DNA of 64,000 bases, taken from assembly GCF_004346865.1 (NCBI RefSeq), contig NZ_SMGR01000004.1, positions 1 through 64,000 of the forward strand. Direction: 5' to 3'. Below the pieces are notes generated by a model that saw only the letters and a list, made by a program, of their open reading frames with translations, was not told the origin of the DNA and did no database searches. The number at the start of each line of letters is the position of its first letter. Within the stretch, counting starts at the first letter, position 1. This DNA is from Shimia isoporae (lineage in GTDB: Bacteria > Pseudomonadota > Alphaproteobacteria > Rhodobacterales > Rhodobacteraceae). The position numbers were made by a program, and so were the translations under genes. Below are positions 52,533 through 63,228 of the stretch, piece after piece.

Positions 52533-55452
52533 ACCAACAGACATACCCAGAGTTTTTGGCGTCCAGCCCGGCGCAGACTTTCCGAAGGCTCTTGTCGACG
52601 GTTTACGATTCCGCCTTTCAGGAAAACCACCTGAGGACACTGCAAGGGTCGACGTTATACTCAACACATCGCGCATGGCACGTCGGGTATCATCGCTGTT
52701 CGACGACGGACCCGCCATTCTCTTGCCACGTATCCGGGTCCTCGGCGATTTCTCTAGAGGCGTTGCCGCCGATCTTCCTCCGGCGGTTTCGCCGTTGCGG
52801 CAACGCTTCGAACTCATTCAGCTGATTACACGCTTGCTGGACCAGGAACCGGACTTGGCGTCGCGGGCATCCATCTACGATCTCGCTGACAGCCTTGCCG
52901 GGCTCTTTGACGAAATGGCTGGCGAGGGTGTGCCTATTGACGTCATTGAAACGCTCGACGTTTCTGACCAGTCCGGGCATTGGGCTCGAGCACAACATTT
53001 CTTTGCGATCGCGCGGCACTTTCTTGAAAATGTGGACACCGCGCCCGGCCAAGAAGCAAGACAGCGGCTGGCCATAGAGCGATTGGTCGCGAAGTGGGCA
53101 GACAACCCACCGCAACATCCCGTCGTCCTTGCGGGCTCTACGGGATCACGCGGTACGATGATGTTGCTTATGCAGGCGGTTGCCAAGCTGCCACAGGGGG
53201 CGGTTGTCCTTCCTGGTTTTGATACAGACATGCCTTCCAATGTTTGGGACCGGATGTCGGATGCACTAGAAGCTGAAGACCATCCTCAGTTTCGGTTCCG
53301 CAGATTGATGGACGCTGTGAGTATCGGACCACAGAAAGTGCAGCCGTGGCACGAATGCAACCCGCCAAACCCGGCGCGAAACAAACTGATTTCACTCGCC
53401 TTGCGCCCAGCTCCGGTTACCGATCAGTGGTTGAGAGAAGGGCCATCTCTTGGAAGTCTGAGCAACGCTGTAAAAGACCTGACGCTCATCGAGGCAACCA
53501 CTCAACGCGAAGAAGCTCTCACCATAGCTGCACGCATGCGTAAGGCCGCCGAGGAAGGTCAGACTTGCGCCCTGATCACCCCAGACCGCATGCTGACCCG
53601 TCAGGTGTCTGCTGCCCTTGACCGGTGGCGCCTGATACCGGACGACAGTGCCGGCCAACCCTTGCAACTGTCTCCCCCTGGCCGATTCCTGAGGCATGTT
53701 TCGTCTCTATTTCAGCGAAAATTGACCTCCGAGACACTTCTGGCTCTGCTGAAACATCCACTTACTCATAGCGGCGCAGAGCGCGGCAATCACTTGCTCT
53801 GGACCCGTGAATTGGAACTCTGGATCAGACGCAAAGCGATAACCTATCCGGACGCGGACTCTTTGCTCGGGTGGGGGCGGACACAGGATTTTGTCAAAGA
53901 CACCTGGATGGACTGGCTGGTCACCAGCTTCTGCAACAAGGAATGGACTGGTGATGTGGACCTTGCCCAGCGGCTTGAAAGTCACATCAAGCTCGCAGAG
54001 CAAATTGCTGGCGGACAAAGCGACGGTTCAGGTGAATTATGGCTTGAGGGATCGGGGAGAAAGGCCGCGCAGGTCATCGAAGAGCTTCGCAGGCACTCTG
54101 ACGTAGCTGGTCCCATTTCCGCCTCGGACTACAGCGACATGTTTGGCGCAATTTTGGCCAGAGAAGAAGTACGTGATCGTGATGAAGGCCACCCGAACAT
54201 CTTGATTTGGGGCACCCTAGAGGCCCGCGTACAGGGTGCTGACCTTGTCATACTTGGTGGTCTGAACGAAGGAAGCTGGCCTGAATCTCCGAACCCCGAC
54301 CCTTGGCTCAATCGCAAAATGCGGCACGACGCCGGACTTTTGTTGCCAGAGCGGCGCATTGGCCTGTCTGCGCATGACTTTCAGCAAGCGGTGTGCGCGC
54401 CCGAAGTTTGGATCACCCGTTCCATCCGGTCTGATGAAGCGGAAACCGTGCCCTCGCGCTGGGTCAACAGACTGCTCAACTTGCTTGGCGGCTTGCCAGA
54501 ACAGAACGGTCCCGAGGCGCTTGAGGATATGCGGAACCGCGGACGAGAATGGATAAACCATGTGCGCACACTTGAAACCTTTCGCGAAGTACTTCCGGAA
54601 ACACGGCCCTCTCCCGTACCACCAAAAGCCGCTCGCCCTCATCGTCTTTCAGTGACTGAAATTAAGAGGCTGATACGGGATCCCTACGCGATTTACGCCA
54701 AACACGTCCTTCGACTTCGACCGATGGACCCTTTGATGCGGACTCCCGACGCACTGCTGCGCGGTATCGTTGTTCACGAAATCCTGGAGCAACTGATCAA
54801 GGAAAGTGCCGACAACGGTATTTCAGTCACACGCGAACGCTTGATGGCAATATCAGAGACTGTTCTTGCCAAAAACGTGCCTTGGCCCACGGCCCGCGCG
54901 CTTTGGAAGGCAAGGCTCGAGCGGATTGCAGACCATATTGTCGCGCAGGAAGCCTTACGCCGCCAACGGGCTTTGCCATTTGCTTTTGAGGCACGGGCCC
55001 AAGACCGGATTGAAGAACTCGACTTCACGCTCACCGGCACCGCTGACAGATTGGATCGAACCCCGGACGGAGACCTCATCCTTTATGACTACAAGACCGG
55101 GACTCCGCCAAGTGCTGACGAGCAAACCTATTTTGACAAACAACTGCTTCTAGAAGCTGCGATGGCCGAGCATGGCGCGTTTGCCGAAATCGATCCGGCA
55201 GACGTTGCAGATGCCATTTATATTGGTCTCGGTCCTAAACCCAAAGATCAACCAGCGCCGCTGGCCGAAACACCACCCGAAAGGGTCTGGGAGGAATTCA
55301 CCCGCCTCATCGGTGCCTACCTTACTGACGGAAAAGGCTTCACAGCCCGGCGTGCTATGCGCACCGAGGCAGACGAAAGCGACTACGATCAACTGGCGCG
55401 TTTTGGAGAATGGGATGCGACAGATGATCCGAAGCCGGAGGTGTTGATATGA
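52525..55452 (+). CDS. addB: AddB-type double-strand break repair protein
   Basis: The 975-residue protein is the AddB subunit of the alphaproteobacterial AddAB helicase-nuclease. The N-terminal region has a degenerate helicase fold. The C-terminal region holds the PD-(D/E)XK nuclease core LILYDYKTGTPPSADEQTYFDKQLLLEAAM. AddAB resects broken DNA ends so that RecA can act. It overlaps murU by 8 bases and addA by 4 bases. Confidence 0.93.
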   Translation: MFEPTDIPRVFGVQPGADFPKALVDGLRFRLSGKPPEDTARVDVILNTSRMARRVSSLFDDGPAILLPRIRVLGDFSRGVAADLPPAVSPLRQRFELIQLITRLLDQEPDLASRASIYDLADSLAGLFDEMAGEGVPIDVIETLDVSDQSGHWARAQHFFAIARHFLENVDTAPGQEARQRLAIERLVAKWADNPPQHPVVLAGSTGSRGTMMLLMQAVAKLPQGAVVLPGFDTDMPSNVWDRMSDALEAEDHPQFRFRRLMDAVSIGPQKVQPWHECNPPNPARNKLISLALRPAPVTDQWLREGPSLGSLSNAVKDLTLIEATTQREEALTIAARMRKAAEEGQTCALITPDRMLTRQVSAALDRWRLIPDDSAGQPLQLSPPGRFLRHVSSLFQRKLTSETLLALLKHPLTHSGAERGNHLLWTRELELWIRRKAITYPDADSLLGWGRTQDFVKDTWMDWLVTSFCNKEWTGDVDLAQRLESHIKLAEQIAGGQSDGSGELWLEGSGRKAAQVIEELRRHSDVAGPISASDYSDMFGAILAREEVRDRDEGHPNILIWGTLEARVQGADLVILGGLNEGSWPESPNPDPWLNRKMRHDAGLLLPERRIGLSAHDFQQAVCAPEVWITRSIRSDEAETVPSRWVNRLLNLLGGLPEQNGPEALEDMRNRGREWINHVRTLETFREVLPETRPSPVPPKAARPHRLSVTEIKRLIRDPYAIYAKHVLRLRPMDPLMRTPDALLRGIVVHEILEQLIKESADNGISVTRERLMAISETVLAKNVPWPTARALWKARLERIADHIVAQEALRRQRALPFAFEARAQDRIEELDFTLTGTADRLDRTPDGDLILYDYKTGTPPSADEQTYFDKQLLLEAAMAEHGAFAEIDPADVADAIYIGLGPKPKDQPAPLAETPPERVWEEFTRLIGAYLTDGKGFTARRAMRTEADESDYDQLARFGEWDATDDPKPEVLI

Positions 55453-58400
55453 CACAGATGAACGACGCCTCCCGCCGCCAAATCACGGCAGCCCGTCCGG
55501 ATGCGAGTACTTGGCTTTCTGCGAATGCAGGGTCGGGCAAGACGCGCGTTCTGACCGATCGCGTGGCACGCCTTTTACTTGAGGGCGTGTTACCTCAGCA
55601 TATTCTCTGCCTGACCTATACCAAGGCCGCCGCCAGCGAGATGCAAAACCGGCTTTTTGCTCGACTTGGCAGCTGGGCAATGAAGGATGACGAGGCACTT
55701 GCCCATGAATTGGCAGATCTTGGTGCAGGTTCCCGACCTGCTCCTGAAAGTCTGGCCAATGCGCGAACGCTTTTTGCAAGAGCCATTGAAACCCCCGGTG
55801 GCTTGAAAATTCAGACGATCCACTCCTTTTGCGCATCACTTCTTCGGCGTTTCCCTCTCGAAGCAGGAGTTTCACCTTTGTTTTCCGAGATGGAAGACCG
55901 GGCTGCAGCGCTCTTGCGGGAAGAGATCGTAGAAGACATGGCAAGCGGTAGCGACGCCCCGCTCATTGAGGATTTGGCACGATATTTTACGGGTCAGGAC
56001 CTTGAAGGTCTGACGGGGGAAATCACTCGCAAGGCCGATCTCTTTCGGACCCCCAAATCACGTGCTGAATTATGTTCCCTTTTTGATGTCGCACCAGACA
56101 TCACCGCGGCTTTGGTGCTGGATTCGGTCTTTTTGGGTGGAGAGTTGGATCTCCTACAGGCTTTGGTCGCGCTTTTGCGAACCGGCGGTGTGAACGACAA
56201 CAAAGCGGCCGACAAACTACAAACACTCACGGAATGCGACGCGGCAACACTTGCCGTTCTAGAAGACGTTTTTCTCACTGGTGCAGGGTCAAAAGAACCG
56301 TTTTCGGCCAAAATGGGAGCCTTTCCCACCAAGAAGTTGCAAGCGGCCAATCCCGAACTTATCGCCAAACTCCAATCTTTGATGCTCCGTGTTGAAGCCG
56401 CTCGTGAAAGCCGCATCGCCGTAACGGCAATCGACAGAAGTCTTGCCTTACATCGGTTCGCGCACAAATTTGTCCAACACTATGATCACCAAAAACAACT
56501 TCGGGGCTGGCTCGACTTTGACGATCTGATCCTGCGCGCCCGCGCGCTTCTGAGTGACCGCAATGTGGCTGAATGGGTTTTGTACCGATTGGACGGGGGT
56601 ATCGATCATATCCTGGTCGACGAAGCTCAAGACACCAGCCCCGTCCAATGGCAAGTCATAGAAAGGCTCGCACAAGAATTTACGTCCGGATCTGGCGCAC
56701 GATCAGACATTACGCGGACGATCTTTGTGGTCGGAGACAAGAAACAGTCGATATACAGCTTTCAAGGTGCAGATCCCGCGGAGTTCGACCGAATGCGCGG
56801 CGAGTTCGCGGCACGACTTGAACCGTCTGGCCACGCCCTTCAGGACCTGAGTTTGGAATACTCGTTCCGGTCTTCTCCAGCGGTTCTGAACCTTGTGGAT
56901 GAGACGTTTAAAGATAACGTTGCTGCGGGTTTTCCGGAAGGCAATCGCCACATCGCCTTTCATGAACAGATGCCCGGCAGGGTAGATCTTTGGCCTGTGG
57001 TCGAACCCACTCAAAAGCCGGAAAAAGATGATTGGTTCGATCCTGTGGATCGTCTCGCGGACACCCATCACTCCGTAATTCTTGCTCGCCGAGTGGCCAA
57101 ACAGATAAGACGGATGATCGATGACGGTGCCACAATCGCTTCAACAAGAAACAAGGATGGCATGTTTTCGCAACGGCCTGTTCGCGAGGGTGATTTCCTG
57201 ATTCTAGTTCAGAGGAGATCCGATCTTTTTCACGAGATAATCCGTGCCTGCAAAACAGAGGGTCTCGCCATCGCCGGCGCGGACCGACTGAAAGTGGGCG
57301 CTGAAATGGCGGTGAGGGACTTGGGATCTTTGCTCAGCTTCCTTGCAACGCCAGAAGATGATCTTTCGCTGGCCACCATCCTACGCAGCCCGCTTTTCGG
57401 GTGGTCCGAACAACAACTCTTCGACCTCGCTCATCGACGCGCTCCGAAACAATACCTATGGGAAGCCTTGCGAAAAAAGCGGGAGAATTTCCCGGAGACA
57501 CTCGCTGTTCTTGACGACCTTCGCGGCCAAGCAGATTTCCTGCGTCCATATGATCTGGTCGAGCGCGTCCTGACGCGACACGAGGGACGAAACAAGTTAC
57601 TGTCACGGCTCGGTGGTGAGGCTGAAGATGGGATAAACGCTTTGCTTTCGCAGGCACTGGCGTATGAAAAATCGGCCATCCCAAGTCTCACTGGTTTTCT
57701 GCAATGGATGGAGACTGACGACCTGGAAATCAAACGCCAGATGGACAGTGCCTCCAATCGCATCCGTGTTATGACCGTACATGGTTCCAAGGGTCTTGAG
57801 GCGCCAATCGTCATCATGCCCGACACAGGCCGCAGAATTACCCGCTCCGATGCCCAAGTGATGAATGTTGACGGCACCGCGCTTTGGAGCATGTCAAAAG
57901 ATACTGCGCCAAGTCAGATGAACGCCACGCGCGAAGGTTTGACACAGAAACAAGAAGCAGAGCGTCTGCGCCTGCTCTATGTGGCCATGACGCGAGCCGA
58001 AAAATGGCTGATTGTTGCCGCTGCTGGCGAACTCGGTAAAGACGGCAAAAGCTGGTACGACACTATCGGCACAGCTATGAAGCGGTCAGGTGCCGTGCCT
58101 CACCCAATGCCTGGTGGCGAGGGTCTGCGCATTGATCATGGCGACTGGTCCGGGATCGTCGAGAAAACGATCGACGCGACAAAGACTTCCAAGCCTGACC
58201 TACCTCAGTTTCTCGCCACACCTGCTCCAGAGGCGGTTCCGACAAAAACATCTTTGTCGCCCTCTAGTCTTGGAGGTGCCAAAGCGCTTCCTGGTGACGT
58301 GGGCCTCGACGAAGACGCCGCCATGCGCCGCGGTTCCCAAATTCACCTGTTGCTGGAACACTTGCCGGACCACGACCAATCCAAATGGCCGGAGATTGCA

Positions 58401-58847
58401 GCAGCGGTTTTGCAAGACGACCTCTCGCTAGAAACCGATGCCGAAATGCAGGAACTCCTAGCCGAAGCTTCGGATGTTTTGACGGCGCCTGAACTCGCGT
58501 GGCTGTTTGCTTCACAGACGTTGGCAGAAGTTCCTCTGACAGCAGAACTCGGTGATCAGAGAATGCACGGAATAATCGATCGCCTGGTGGTGGAGCCAAA
58601 CCGAATCCTTGCGATCGATTTCAAGACCAACGCAACAGTTCCCCCGACGGCTGAAGAAACGCCGGAAGGGTTGCTGCGGCAAATGGGAGCCTATGCCCAC
58701 GCGCTCGCTCAAATCTATCCAAACCGCGAAATCCAAACAGGAATTCTCTGGACGCGCACGGCAACCTACATGCCGCTGACACACGATCTTGTGACAAATT
58801 CTCTGATGACCACAGGATACCTTGACGCCGTAACCGCGCAAACCTAG
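55449..58847 (+). CDS. addA: AddA-type double-strand break repair helicase-nuclease
   Basis: The 1132-residue SF1 helicase-nuclease has Walker A SANAGSGKTRVLTDRVARLLL near the start, LDFDDLILRA, DHILVDEAQDTSPVQWQ (motif II), VGDKKQSIYSFQGADP (motif III), RLRLLYVAMTRAEKWL (motif VI) and a C-terminal nuclease (RILAIDFKTN). Together with AddB it unwinds and trims double-strand ends. It is followed by trxA after 42 bases. Confidence 0.95.
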   Translation: MTQMNDASRRQITAARPDASTWLSANAGSGKTRVLTDRVARLLLEGVLPQHILCLTYTKAAASEMQNRLFARLGSWAMKDDEALAHELADLGAGSRPAPESLANARTLFARAIETPGGLKIQTIHSFCASLLRRFPLEAGVSPLFSEMEDRAAALLREEIVEDMASGSDAPLIEDLARYFTGQDLEGLTGEITRKADLFRTPKSRAELCSLFDVAPDITAALVLDSVFLGGELDLLQALVALLRTGGVNDNKAADKLQTLTECDAATLAVLEDVFLTGAGSKEPFSAKMGAFPTKKLQAANPELIAKLQSLMLRVEAARESRIAVTAIDRSLALHRFAHKFVQHYDHQKQLRGWLDFDDLILRARALLSDRNVAEWVLYRLDGGIDHILVDEAQDTSPVQWQVIERLAQEFTSGSGARSDITRTIFVVGDKKQSIYSFQGADPAEFDRMRGEFAARLEPSGHALQDLSLEYSFRSSPAVLNLVDETFKDNVAAGFPEGNRHIAFHEQMPGRVDLWPVVEPTQKPEKDDWFDPVDRLADTHHSVILARRVAKQIRRMIDDGATIASTRNKDGMFSQRPVREGDFLILVQRRSDLFHEIIRACKTEGLAIAGADRLKVGAEMAVRDLGSLLSFLATPEDDLSLATILRSPLFGWSEQQLFDLAHRRAPKQYLWEALRKKRENFPETLAVLDDLRGQADFLRPYDLVERVLTRHEGRNKLLSRLGGEAEDGINALLSQALAYEKSAIPSLTGFLQWMETDDLEIKRQMDSASNRIRVMTVHGSKGLEAPIVIMPDTGRRITRSDAQVMNVDGTALWSMSKDTAPSQMNATREGLTQKQEAERLRLLYVAMTRAEKWLIVAAAGELGKDGKSWYDTIGTAMKRSGAVPHPMPGGEGLRIDHGDWSGIVEKTIDATKTSKPDLPQFLATPAPEAVPTKTSLSPSSLGGAKALPGDVGLDEDAAMRRGSQIHLLLEHLPDHDQSKWPEIAAAVLQDDLSLETDAEMQELLAEASDVLTAPELAWLFASQTLAEVPLTAELGDQRMHGIIDRLVVEPNRILAIDFKTNATVPPTAEETPEGLLRQMGAYAHALAQIYPNREIQTGILWTRTATYMPLTHDLVTNSLMTTGYLDAVTAQT

Positions 58848-58889
58848 GTTCTTTCGAACCCAAAGCTTCCCTCTTTCAGGAGATCCCAA

Positions 58890-59210
58890 ATGGCAACCGT
58901 CGCCGTCACCGACGCCACCTTTGAACAAGAAGTCACCAACTCCGACGTCCCTGTTGTCGTCGATTTCTGGGCCGAATGGTGTGGCCCATGCAAGCAGATC
59001 GGCCCTGCGCTGGAAGAACTTTCCGCCGAATACGACGGTAAGGTGAAAATTGCCAAGGTCGACGTAGACAGCAACCCAGGCACCGCAGCTGCACTGGGCG
59101 TTCGCGGTATTCCCGCTCTCTTCATCTTCAAAGATGGTCAGGTTATCTCGAACCGCGCGGGCGCAGCACCAAAAGCCGCGCTGCAGAGCTGGATCGACGA
59201 CTCCGTATGA
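58890..59210 (+). CDS. trxA: Thioredoxin
   Basis: The 106-residue protein has the active site WCGPCK with Cys31 and Cys34 and the conserved [11 protein letters not shown] with its cis-proline. It is a cytosolic dithiol donor for ribonucleotide reductase and others. GGAG lies just upstream of the ATG. It ends a convergent pair with the hypothetical gene at 59260, separated by a terminator. Confidence 0.97.
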   Translation: MATVAVTDATFEQEVTNSDVPVVVDFWAEWCGPCKQIGPALEELSAEYDGKVKIAKVDVDSNPGTAAALGVRGIPALFIFKDGQVISNRAGAAPKAALQSWIDDSV

Positions 59211-59230
59211 TCGCAAAGCGATAAAATTTC

Positions 59231-59257
59231 AAAGGCGTCCCTTTGGGGCGCCTTTTT
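59231..59257. terminator. Terminator between trxA and the gene at 59260
   Basis: AAAGGCGTCCC at 59231-59241 and GGGGCGCCTTT at 59245-59255 form an 11-base stem (one G-T pair) with loop TTT, followed by TT. It ends trxA and reaches the minus-strand gene's stop at 59260, so it may act on both. Confidence 0.8.
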
Positions 59258-59259
59258 GT

Positions 59260-60165
59260 TTAGACTGGCCATCCCAGTGTTTGAAAACGCGCGCGGATAC
59301 GGTCTTCGGCTTCGGGTCGTCCTGCATTTATCGACATTTTTTGCAGAAACCACCAAACGTACGGCGCATAGTCCGGTGCCGAGGTCCGCACCGTTTTGAA
59401 CGCCTCAGAAACACCCAGAAGCTCGACGTTGGCCGCAATATGGTGAAAATCAATCAGACCAAACAACACACAGGGCTTTCCAAAGAAGAACCCGGCGAAA
59501 GCCACGCTGGAATTTTGCGAAACCACGTAATCGCAACGTGGCAGCAGTGCTTCCATACCGCCCATTTGTAATTCGAGCTGCGAATACTCTGCTTCAAGCC
59601 GTTCCAGAACCGCAAACTCCTCCTCGGAATAGCTTTCCTTGGGGTGCAATGCAGCAATCACTTTCCGATTTGGTTCCTGCGCGAGAGTGTGGCCGATCAT
59701 CTCGACTGGGCTGCAGTACTGGAACGACCGTTTCTCAAGAATTTTACCCTGCAGCGGAACATAGACGAATCCGTCGTGGCCAAGATTGTGAAGCGGTTCG
59801 TCATAGAGGCGTTTTTGCCAGAACCGATAGAACCGTAACGCTTCATCAGGATCGATGCCCTCCGGATCGAAACGTGCTTTTGCCACATCCCAATGCCAGC
59901 GCTCATGCGTGCGTTCGATTTGCCAGAAAGGATAGTAATAGTTCCGTCGTATGGTCACGGAATTGCGCGTGAACGGTCGCTCCATGTGAAAAAGAGAATA
60001 GCCGCTGCGTCTCGGATCGGCCAAATGTGGAGGCTCAAAAACCACTTCGAAGTCTGCCGACCGCAATACCCCTGCCACTTTATTCAGGAAGTTATGCTCT
60101 CCCGCCTCGGCGCTTTGTCGAAGGCCCTCAGGCAGATAGAACCGGACTTTATTGGAGCTGCTCAT
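59260..60165 (-). CDS. Hypothetical protein, possible glycan-related
   Basis: The start is taken at the ATG at 60165 (MSSSNKVRFYLPEGL); the upstream frame adds 18 residues with no ribosome site. The 301-residue protein contains LHNLGHDGFVYVPLQGKILEKRSFQYCSP, a middle EPNRKVIAALHPKESYSEEEFAVL, and YVVSQNSSVAFAGFFFGKPCVLFG. The last two stretches resemble capsule or glycosyltransferase-like proteins that find a nucleotide-sugar product. I do not recognise a named family. It is divergent from hslV and convergent with trxA. Confidence 0.55.
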   Translation of the reverse strand: MSSSNKVRFYLPEGLRQSAEAGEHNFLNKVAGVLRSADFEVVFEPPHLADPRRSGYSLFHMERPFTRNSVTIRRNYYYPFWQIERTHERWHWDVAKARFDPEGIDPDEALRFYRFWQKRLYDEPLHNLGHDGFVYVPLQGKILEKRSFQYCSPVEMIGHTLAQEPNRKVIAALHPKESYSEEEFAVLERLEAEYSQLELQMGGMEALLPRCDYVVSQNSSVAFAGFFFGKPCVLFGLIDFHHIAANVELLGVSEAFKTVRTSAPDYAPYVWWFLQKMSINAGRPEAEDRIRARFQTLGWPV

Positions 60166-60264
60166 GTTTGCGACGCTAAGCACAAGCAAGCTCACGGGCA
60201 AGACCCGCCCTTGCCTCACTCGCAGTGCGGGCTCATATAGGGCAGGAATAACGAGGAGCGCTTT

Positions 60265-60822
60265 ATGTCAGACGATCAATTCCCAGGTTGGCACGGCACA
60301 ACAATTATGGGCGTCAAAAAAGGCGGTGAAGTGGTCATTGCCGGCGACGGACAGGTTTCGCTCGGTCAAACCGTCATCAAAGGCACCGCCCGCAAAGTGC
60401 GTCGCCTGTCGCCGGGCGGCTACGACGTTGTTGCCGGCTTCGCTGGTTCAACTGCCGACGCATTCACACTACTCGAACGCCTTGAGGCAAAGCTCGAAGC
60501 GACACCCGGCCAGCTGGCTCGGGCATCTGTAGAGCTGGCCAAGGACTGGCGCACAGACAAGTACCTGCAAAAGCTGGAAGCCATGCTGATTGTATCGGAT
60601 GGGGCAGATATATTCGTCATCACCGGTGCTGGCGACGTGCTTGAACCAGAACACGATGTAACCGCGATTGGATCGGGCGGAAACTACGCGCTTGCTGCAG
60701 GCCGAGCCCTCATGGACACAGATCTGACCGCAGAAGAAGTTGCGCGCAAAGCAATGGCAATCGCTGGCGACATCTGCGTTTACACCAACGGCAATCTGAC
60801 CGTGGAATCTATAAAGAAATGA
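60265..60822 (+). CDS. hslV: HslV protease subunit
   Basis: The 185-residue protein is the proteasome-like threonine protease of the HslUV complex. The catalytic Thr12 lies in [10 protein letters not shown] after an 11-residue N-terminal extension, as in many alphaproteobacteria. Later [21 protein letters not shown] and the [15 protein letters not shown] segment match the family. Its stop overlaps the start of the aldo/keto reductase gene by 4 bases. Confidence 0.96.
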   Translation: MSDDQFPGWHGTTIMGVKKGGEVVIAGDGQVSLGQTVIKGTARKVRRLSPGGYDVVAGFAGSTADAFTLLERLEAKLEATPGQLARASVELAKDWRTDKYLQKLEAMLIVSDGADIFVITGAGDVLEPEHDVTAIGSGGNYALAAGRALMDTDLTAEEVARKAMAIAGDICVYTNGNLTVESIKK

Positions 60823-61853
60823 CCGATATGAAATACACACGTCTTGGCAATTCCGGCCTCGTCGTCTCCCGCATGTCCTTAGGGACAATGACTTTTACAC
60901 ACGGCTCCGACTGGATCCCCGGTGTCGCCAAAGTTGACCTGCAACACGCTCAGCAGATGGTCGATCTTGCGTTGGATCGCGGTGTGAATTTCTTTGACAG
61001 CGCTGACGGCTATTCCAATGGCGAAGCCGAGGACATCCTCGGCAAAGCGTTAAAAGGAAAACGGGATCAAGCAGTGATCTGTACCAAACTCGGATTTCGC
61101 CAATCCGACAGGATCACCGATGCAGGGCTTTCGCGCAGCCATATCATCGCCTCCGTAGAAGGAAGCCTGCGCCGTTTCGGAACCGAATGGATCGATCTTC
61201 TGGTTCTGCATAAAACCGACTTCACCACCCCTTTGCAAGAAACTCTCTCCACCCTTCAAAACCTTATTGATGCCGGCAAGATCCGTCAGATCGGTGTCTC
61301 AAACTGGCCGGCATGGCAATTGGCTCGAGCGATCCAGTTCCAACGTGACAATGGCATGCAGCAATTCATTGCAGGCCAGTATCTCTACAACGCAGTTGGC
61401 CGCGATATCGAAGTGGACGTACTGAAGCTCGGCAAGGAAATGGGCGTCGGCCTGATGGCTTGGTCTCCACTTGCTGGCGGTCTACTCACTGGTAAGTACG
61501 ATCCCGCCGACCTTGAAAAGGGCGAAGGACGTCTGACAGAAGGAAATTTCCTACAGGTGTCACCGGAACAGGCGACGGCTACACTGAACGCATTGAACGC
61601 TGCTGCGGAAGAACACAGTGCCACCACAGCGCAAATCGCACAGGCCTGGATTCTGAACAAACGCCGCGATCACACTGTGATCCTGGGCGCATCCAAGATA
61701 AGCCAACTTGAATCCGGTATTGCGGCTGCCAATATCTCACTTTCCGAAGCGGAGATGGACTCGATCAACGCCGCTGCTGCACCCGCACGTCGCTACCCTG
61801 AGTGGTTCGACGATATGATGACCGACGAACAATTCACAAAGGCGCTCTCGTGA
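60819..61853 (+). CDS. Aldo/keto reductase
   Basis: The 344-residue NADPH-dependent enzyme has the catalytic tetrad in [14 protein letters not shown] (Asp, Tyr), KLGFRQSDR (Lys) and LLVLHKTD (His), and the cofactor part [14 protein letters not shown]. It most resembles the YhdN/AKR11-type subgroup. It is embedded between hslV and hslU with 4-base overlaps on both sides, so it is co-expressed with the heat-shock protease. Substrate unknown. Confidence 0.9.
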   Translation: MTDMKYTRLGNSGLVVSRMSLGTMTFTHGSDWIPGVAKVDLQHAQQMVDLALDRGVNFFDSADGYSNGEAEDILGKALKGKRDQAVICTKLGFRQSDRITDAGLSRSHIIASVEGSLRRFGTEWIDLLVLHKTDFTTPLQETLSTLQNLIDAGKIRQIGVSNWPAWQLARAIQFQRDNGMQQFIAGQYLYNAVGRDIEVDVLKLGKEMGVGLMAWSPLAGGLLTGKYDPADLEKGEGRLTEGNFLQVSPEQATATLNALNAAAEEHSATTAQIAQAWILNKRRDHTVILGASKISQLESGIAAANISLSEAEMDSINAAAAPARRYPEWFDDMMTDEQFTKALS

Positions 61854-63160
61854 CCGATCTTACCCCCCGCGAAATCGTTTCCGAACTCGACCGTTTCATC
61901 ATCGGCCAGAACGACGCGAAGCGCGCCGTCGCCGTCGCGCTGCGCAATCGCTGGCGTCGCAAACAATTGTCCGATGACCTGCGCGACGAGGTCTACCCGA
62001 AAAACATCCTGATGATCGGTCCGACAGGTGTCGGCAAAACCGAAATCAGCCGCCGGCTGGCAAAACTTGCCAAGGCTCCATTCATCAAGGTCGAAGCCAC
62101 CAAGTTTACCGAAGTCGGCTACGTTGGTCGTGACGTGGAACAAATCATCCGGGATCTGATGGATGCCGCTATCCTGCAGACGCGGGAATATATGCGCGAA
62201 GACGTCAAAGCGCGGGCGCACCAGGCCGCCGAAGACCGCGTGATCGAGGCGATTGCCGGTTCTGACGCCCGCGAAGGTACCCGCGAGATGTTCCGCAAGA
62301 AACTCAAGTCAGGCGAGCTGGATGATACTGTGATCGAACTGGACGTTGCTGACACCTCCAACCCAATGGGCGGTCTTTTTGACATTCCCGGTCAACCCGG
62401 CAGCCAGATGGGCATGATGAACCTTGGCGACCTCTTCGGCAAAGCCATGGGTGGGCGCACCACACGCAAGTCCATGACCGTGGCAGAAAGCTACGACATC
62501 CTGATCTCGGACGAGGCAGACAAGTTGCTCGACGACGAGACCGTCAATCGTGCGGCTCTGGAGTCGGTCGAGCAAAACGGCATCGTTTTTCTGGACGAAA
62601 TCGACAAGGTTTGTGCTCGTCAAGAAGCCCGAGGTGGTGATGTTTCACGCGAAGGCGTTCAACGTGACCTGCTTCCGCTTATCGAGGGCACTACGGTTTC
62701 GACCAAATACGGTGCCGTGAAAACGGACCACATTCTGTTCATCGCTTCAGGCGCGTTCCATATCGCAAAGCCATCCGACCTGTTGCCCGAGTTGCAGGGG
62801 CGCTTGCCAATCCGCGTCGAACTGCGAGCGCTGACCGAAAAAGACTTTGTGCGCATCCTGACCGAAACCGATAACGCGTTGACGCGCCAATATACTGCCC
62901 TGATGGGAACCGAGGAGGTCACTGTCACCTTCACAGAAGAAGGCATTCACGCACTTGCGCGTATAGCTGCCGAGGTGAACCAATCCGTGGAAAATATCGG
63001 TGCAAGACGTCTCTACACCGTTATGGAGCGCGTTTTCGAGGACCTCAGCTTTACCGCACCTGATCAATCTGGCCTTGAAGTAACCGTTGATGCTGCATTC
63101 GTCGAAAAACACCTCGGAAACCTCGCAAAATCCACTGACGTAAGCCGGTACGTCCTCTGA
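61850..63160 (+). CDS. hslU: HslU ATPase subunit
   Basis: GTG at 61850 overlaps the TGA of the aldo/keto reductase gene and gives the family opening [19 protein letters not shown]. The 436-residue AAA+ unfoldase has Walker A GPTGVGKT (57 to 64), the intermediate I-domain rich in charged residues, Walker [10 protein letters not shown], and the C-terminal YVL tail that inserts into HslV to activate it. A very strong terminator follows 36 bases past the stop. Confidence 0.97.
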   Translation: MTDLTPREIVSELDRFIIGQNDAKRAVAVALRNRWRRKQLSDDLRDEVYPKNILMIGPTGVGKTEISRRLAKLAKAPFIKVEATKFTEVGYVGRDVEQIIRDLMDAAILQTREYMREDVKARAHQAAEDRVIEAIAGSDAREGTREMFRKKLKSGELDDTVIELDVADTSNPMGGLFDIPGQPGSQMGMMNLGDLFGKAMGGRTTRKSMTVAESYDILISDEADKLLDDETVNRAALESVEQNGIVFLDEIDKVCARQEARGGDVSREGVQRDLLPLIEGTTVSTKYGAVKTDHILFIASGAFHIAKPSDLLPELQGRLPIRVELRALTEKDFVRILTETDNALTRQYTALMGTEEVTVTFTEEGIHALARIAAEVNQSVENIGARRLYTVMERVFEDLSFTAPDQSGLEVTVDAAFVEKHLGNLAKSTDVSRYVL

Positions 63161-63196
63161 TTTTGCGGCTGGCCCCTTTAAGCGAACCACTGCATA

Positions 63197-63226
63197 GTCC
63201 CGCCAAATACCTTTGGCGGGACTTTT
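63197..63226 (+). terminator. Terminator of hslU
   Basis: GTCCCGCCAAA at 63197-63207 and TTTGGCGGGAC at 63212-63222 are perfect 11-base arms around TACC, followed by TTTT. The downstream lipoprotein gene begins at 63229. Confidence 0.93.
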
Positions 63227-63228
63227 CT

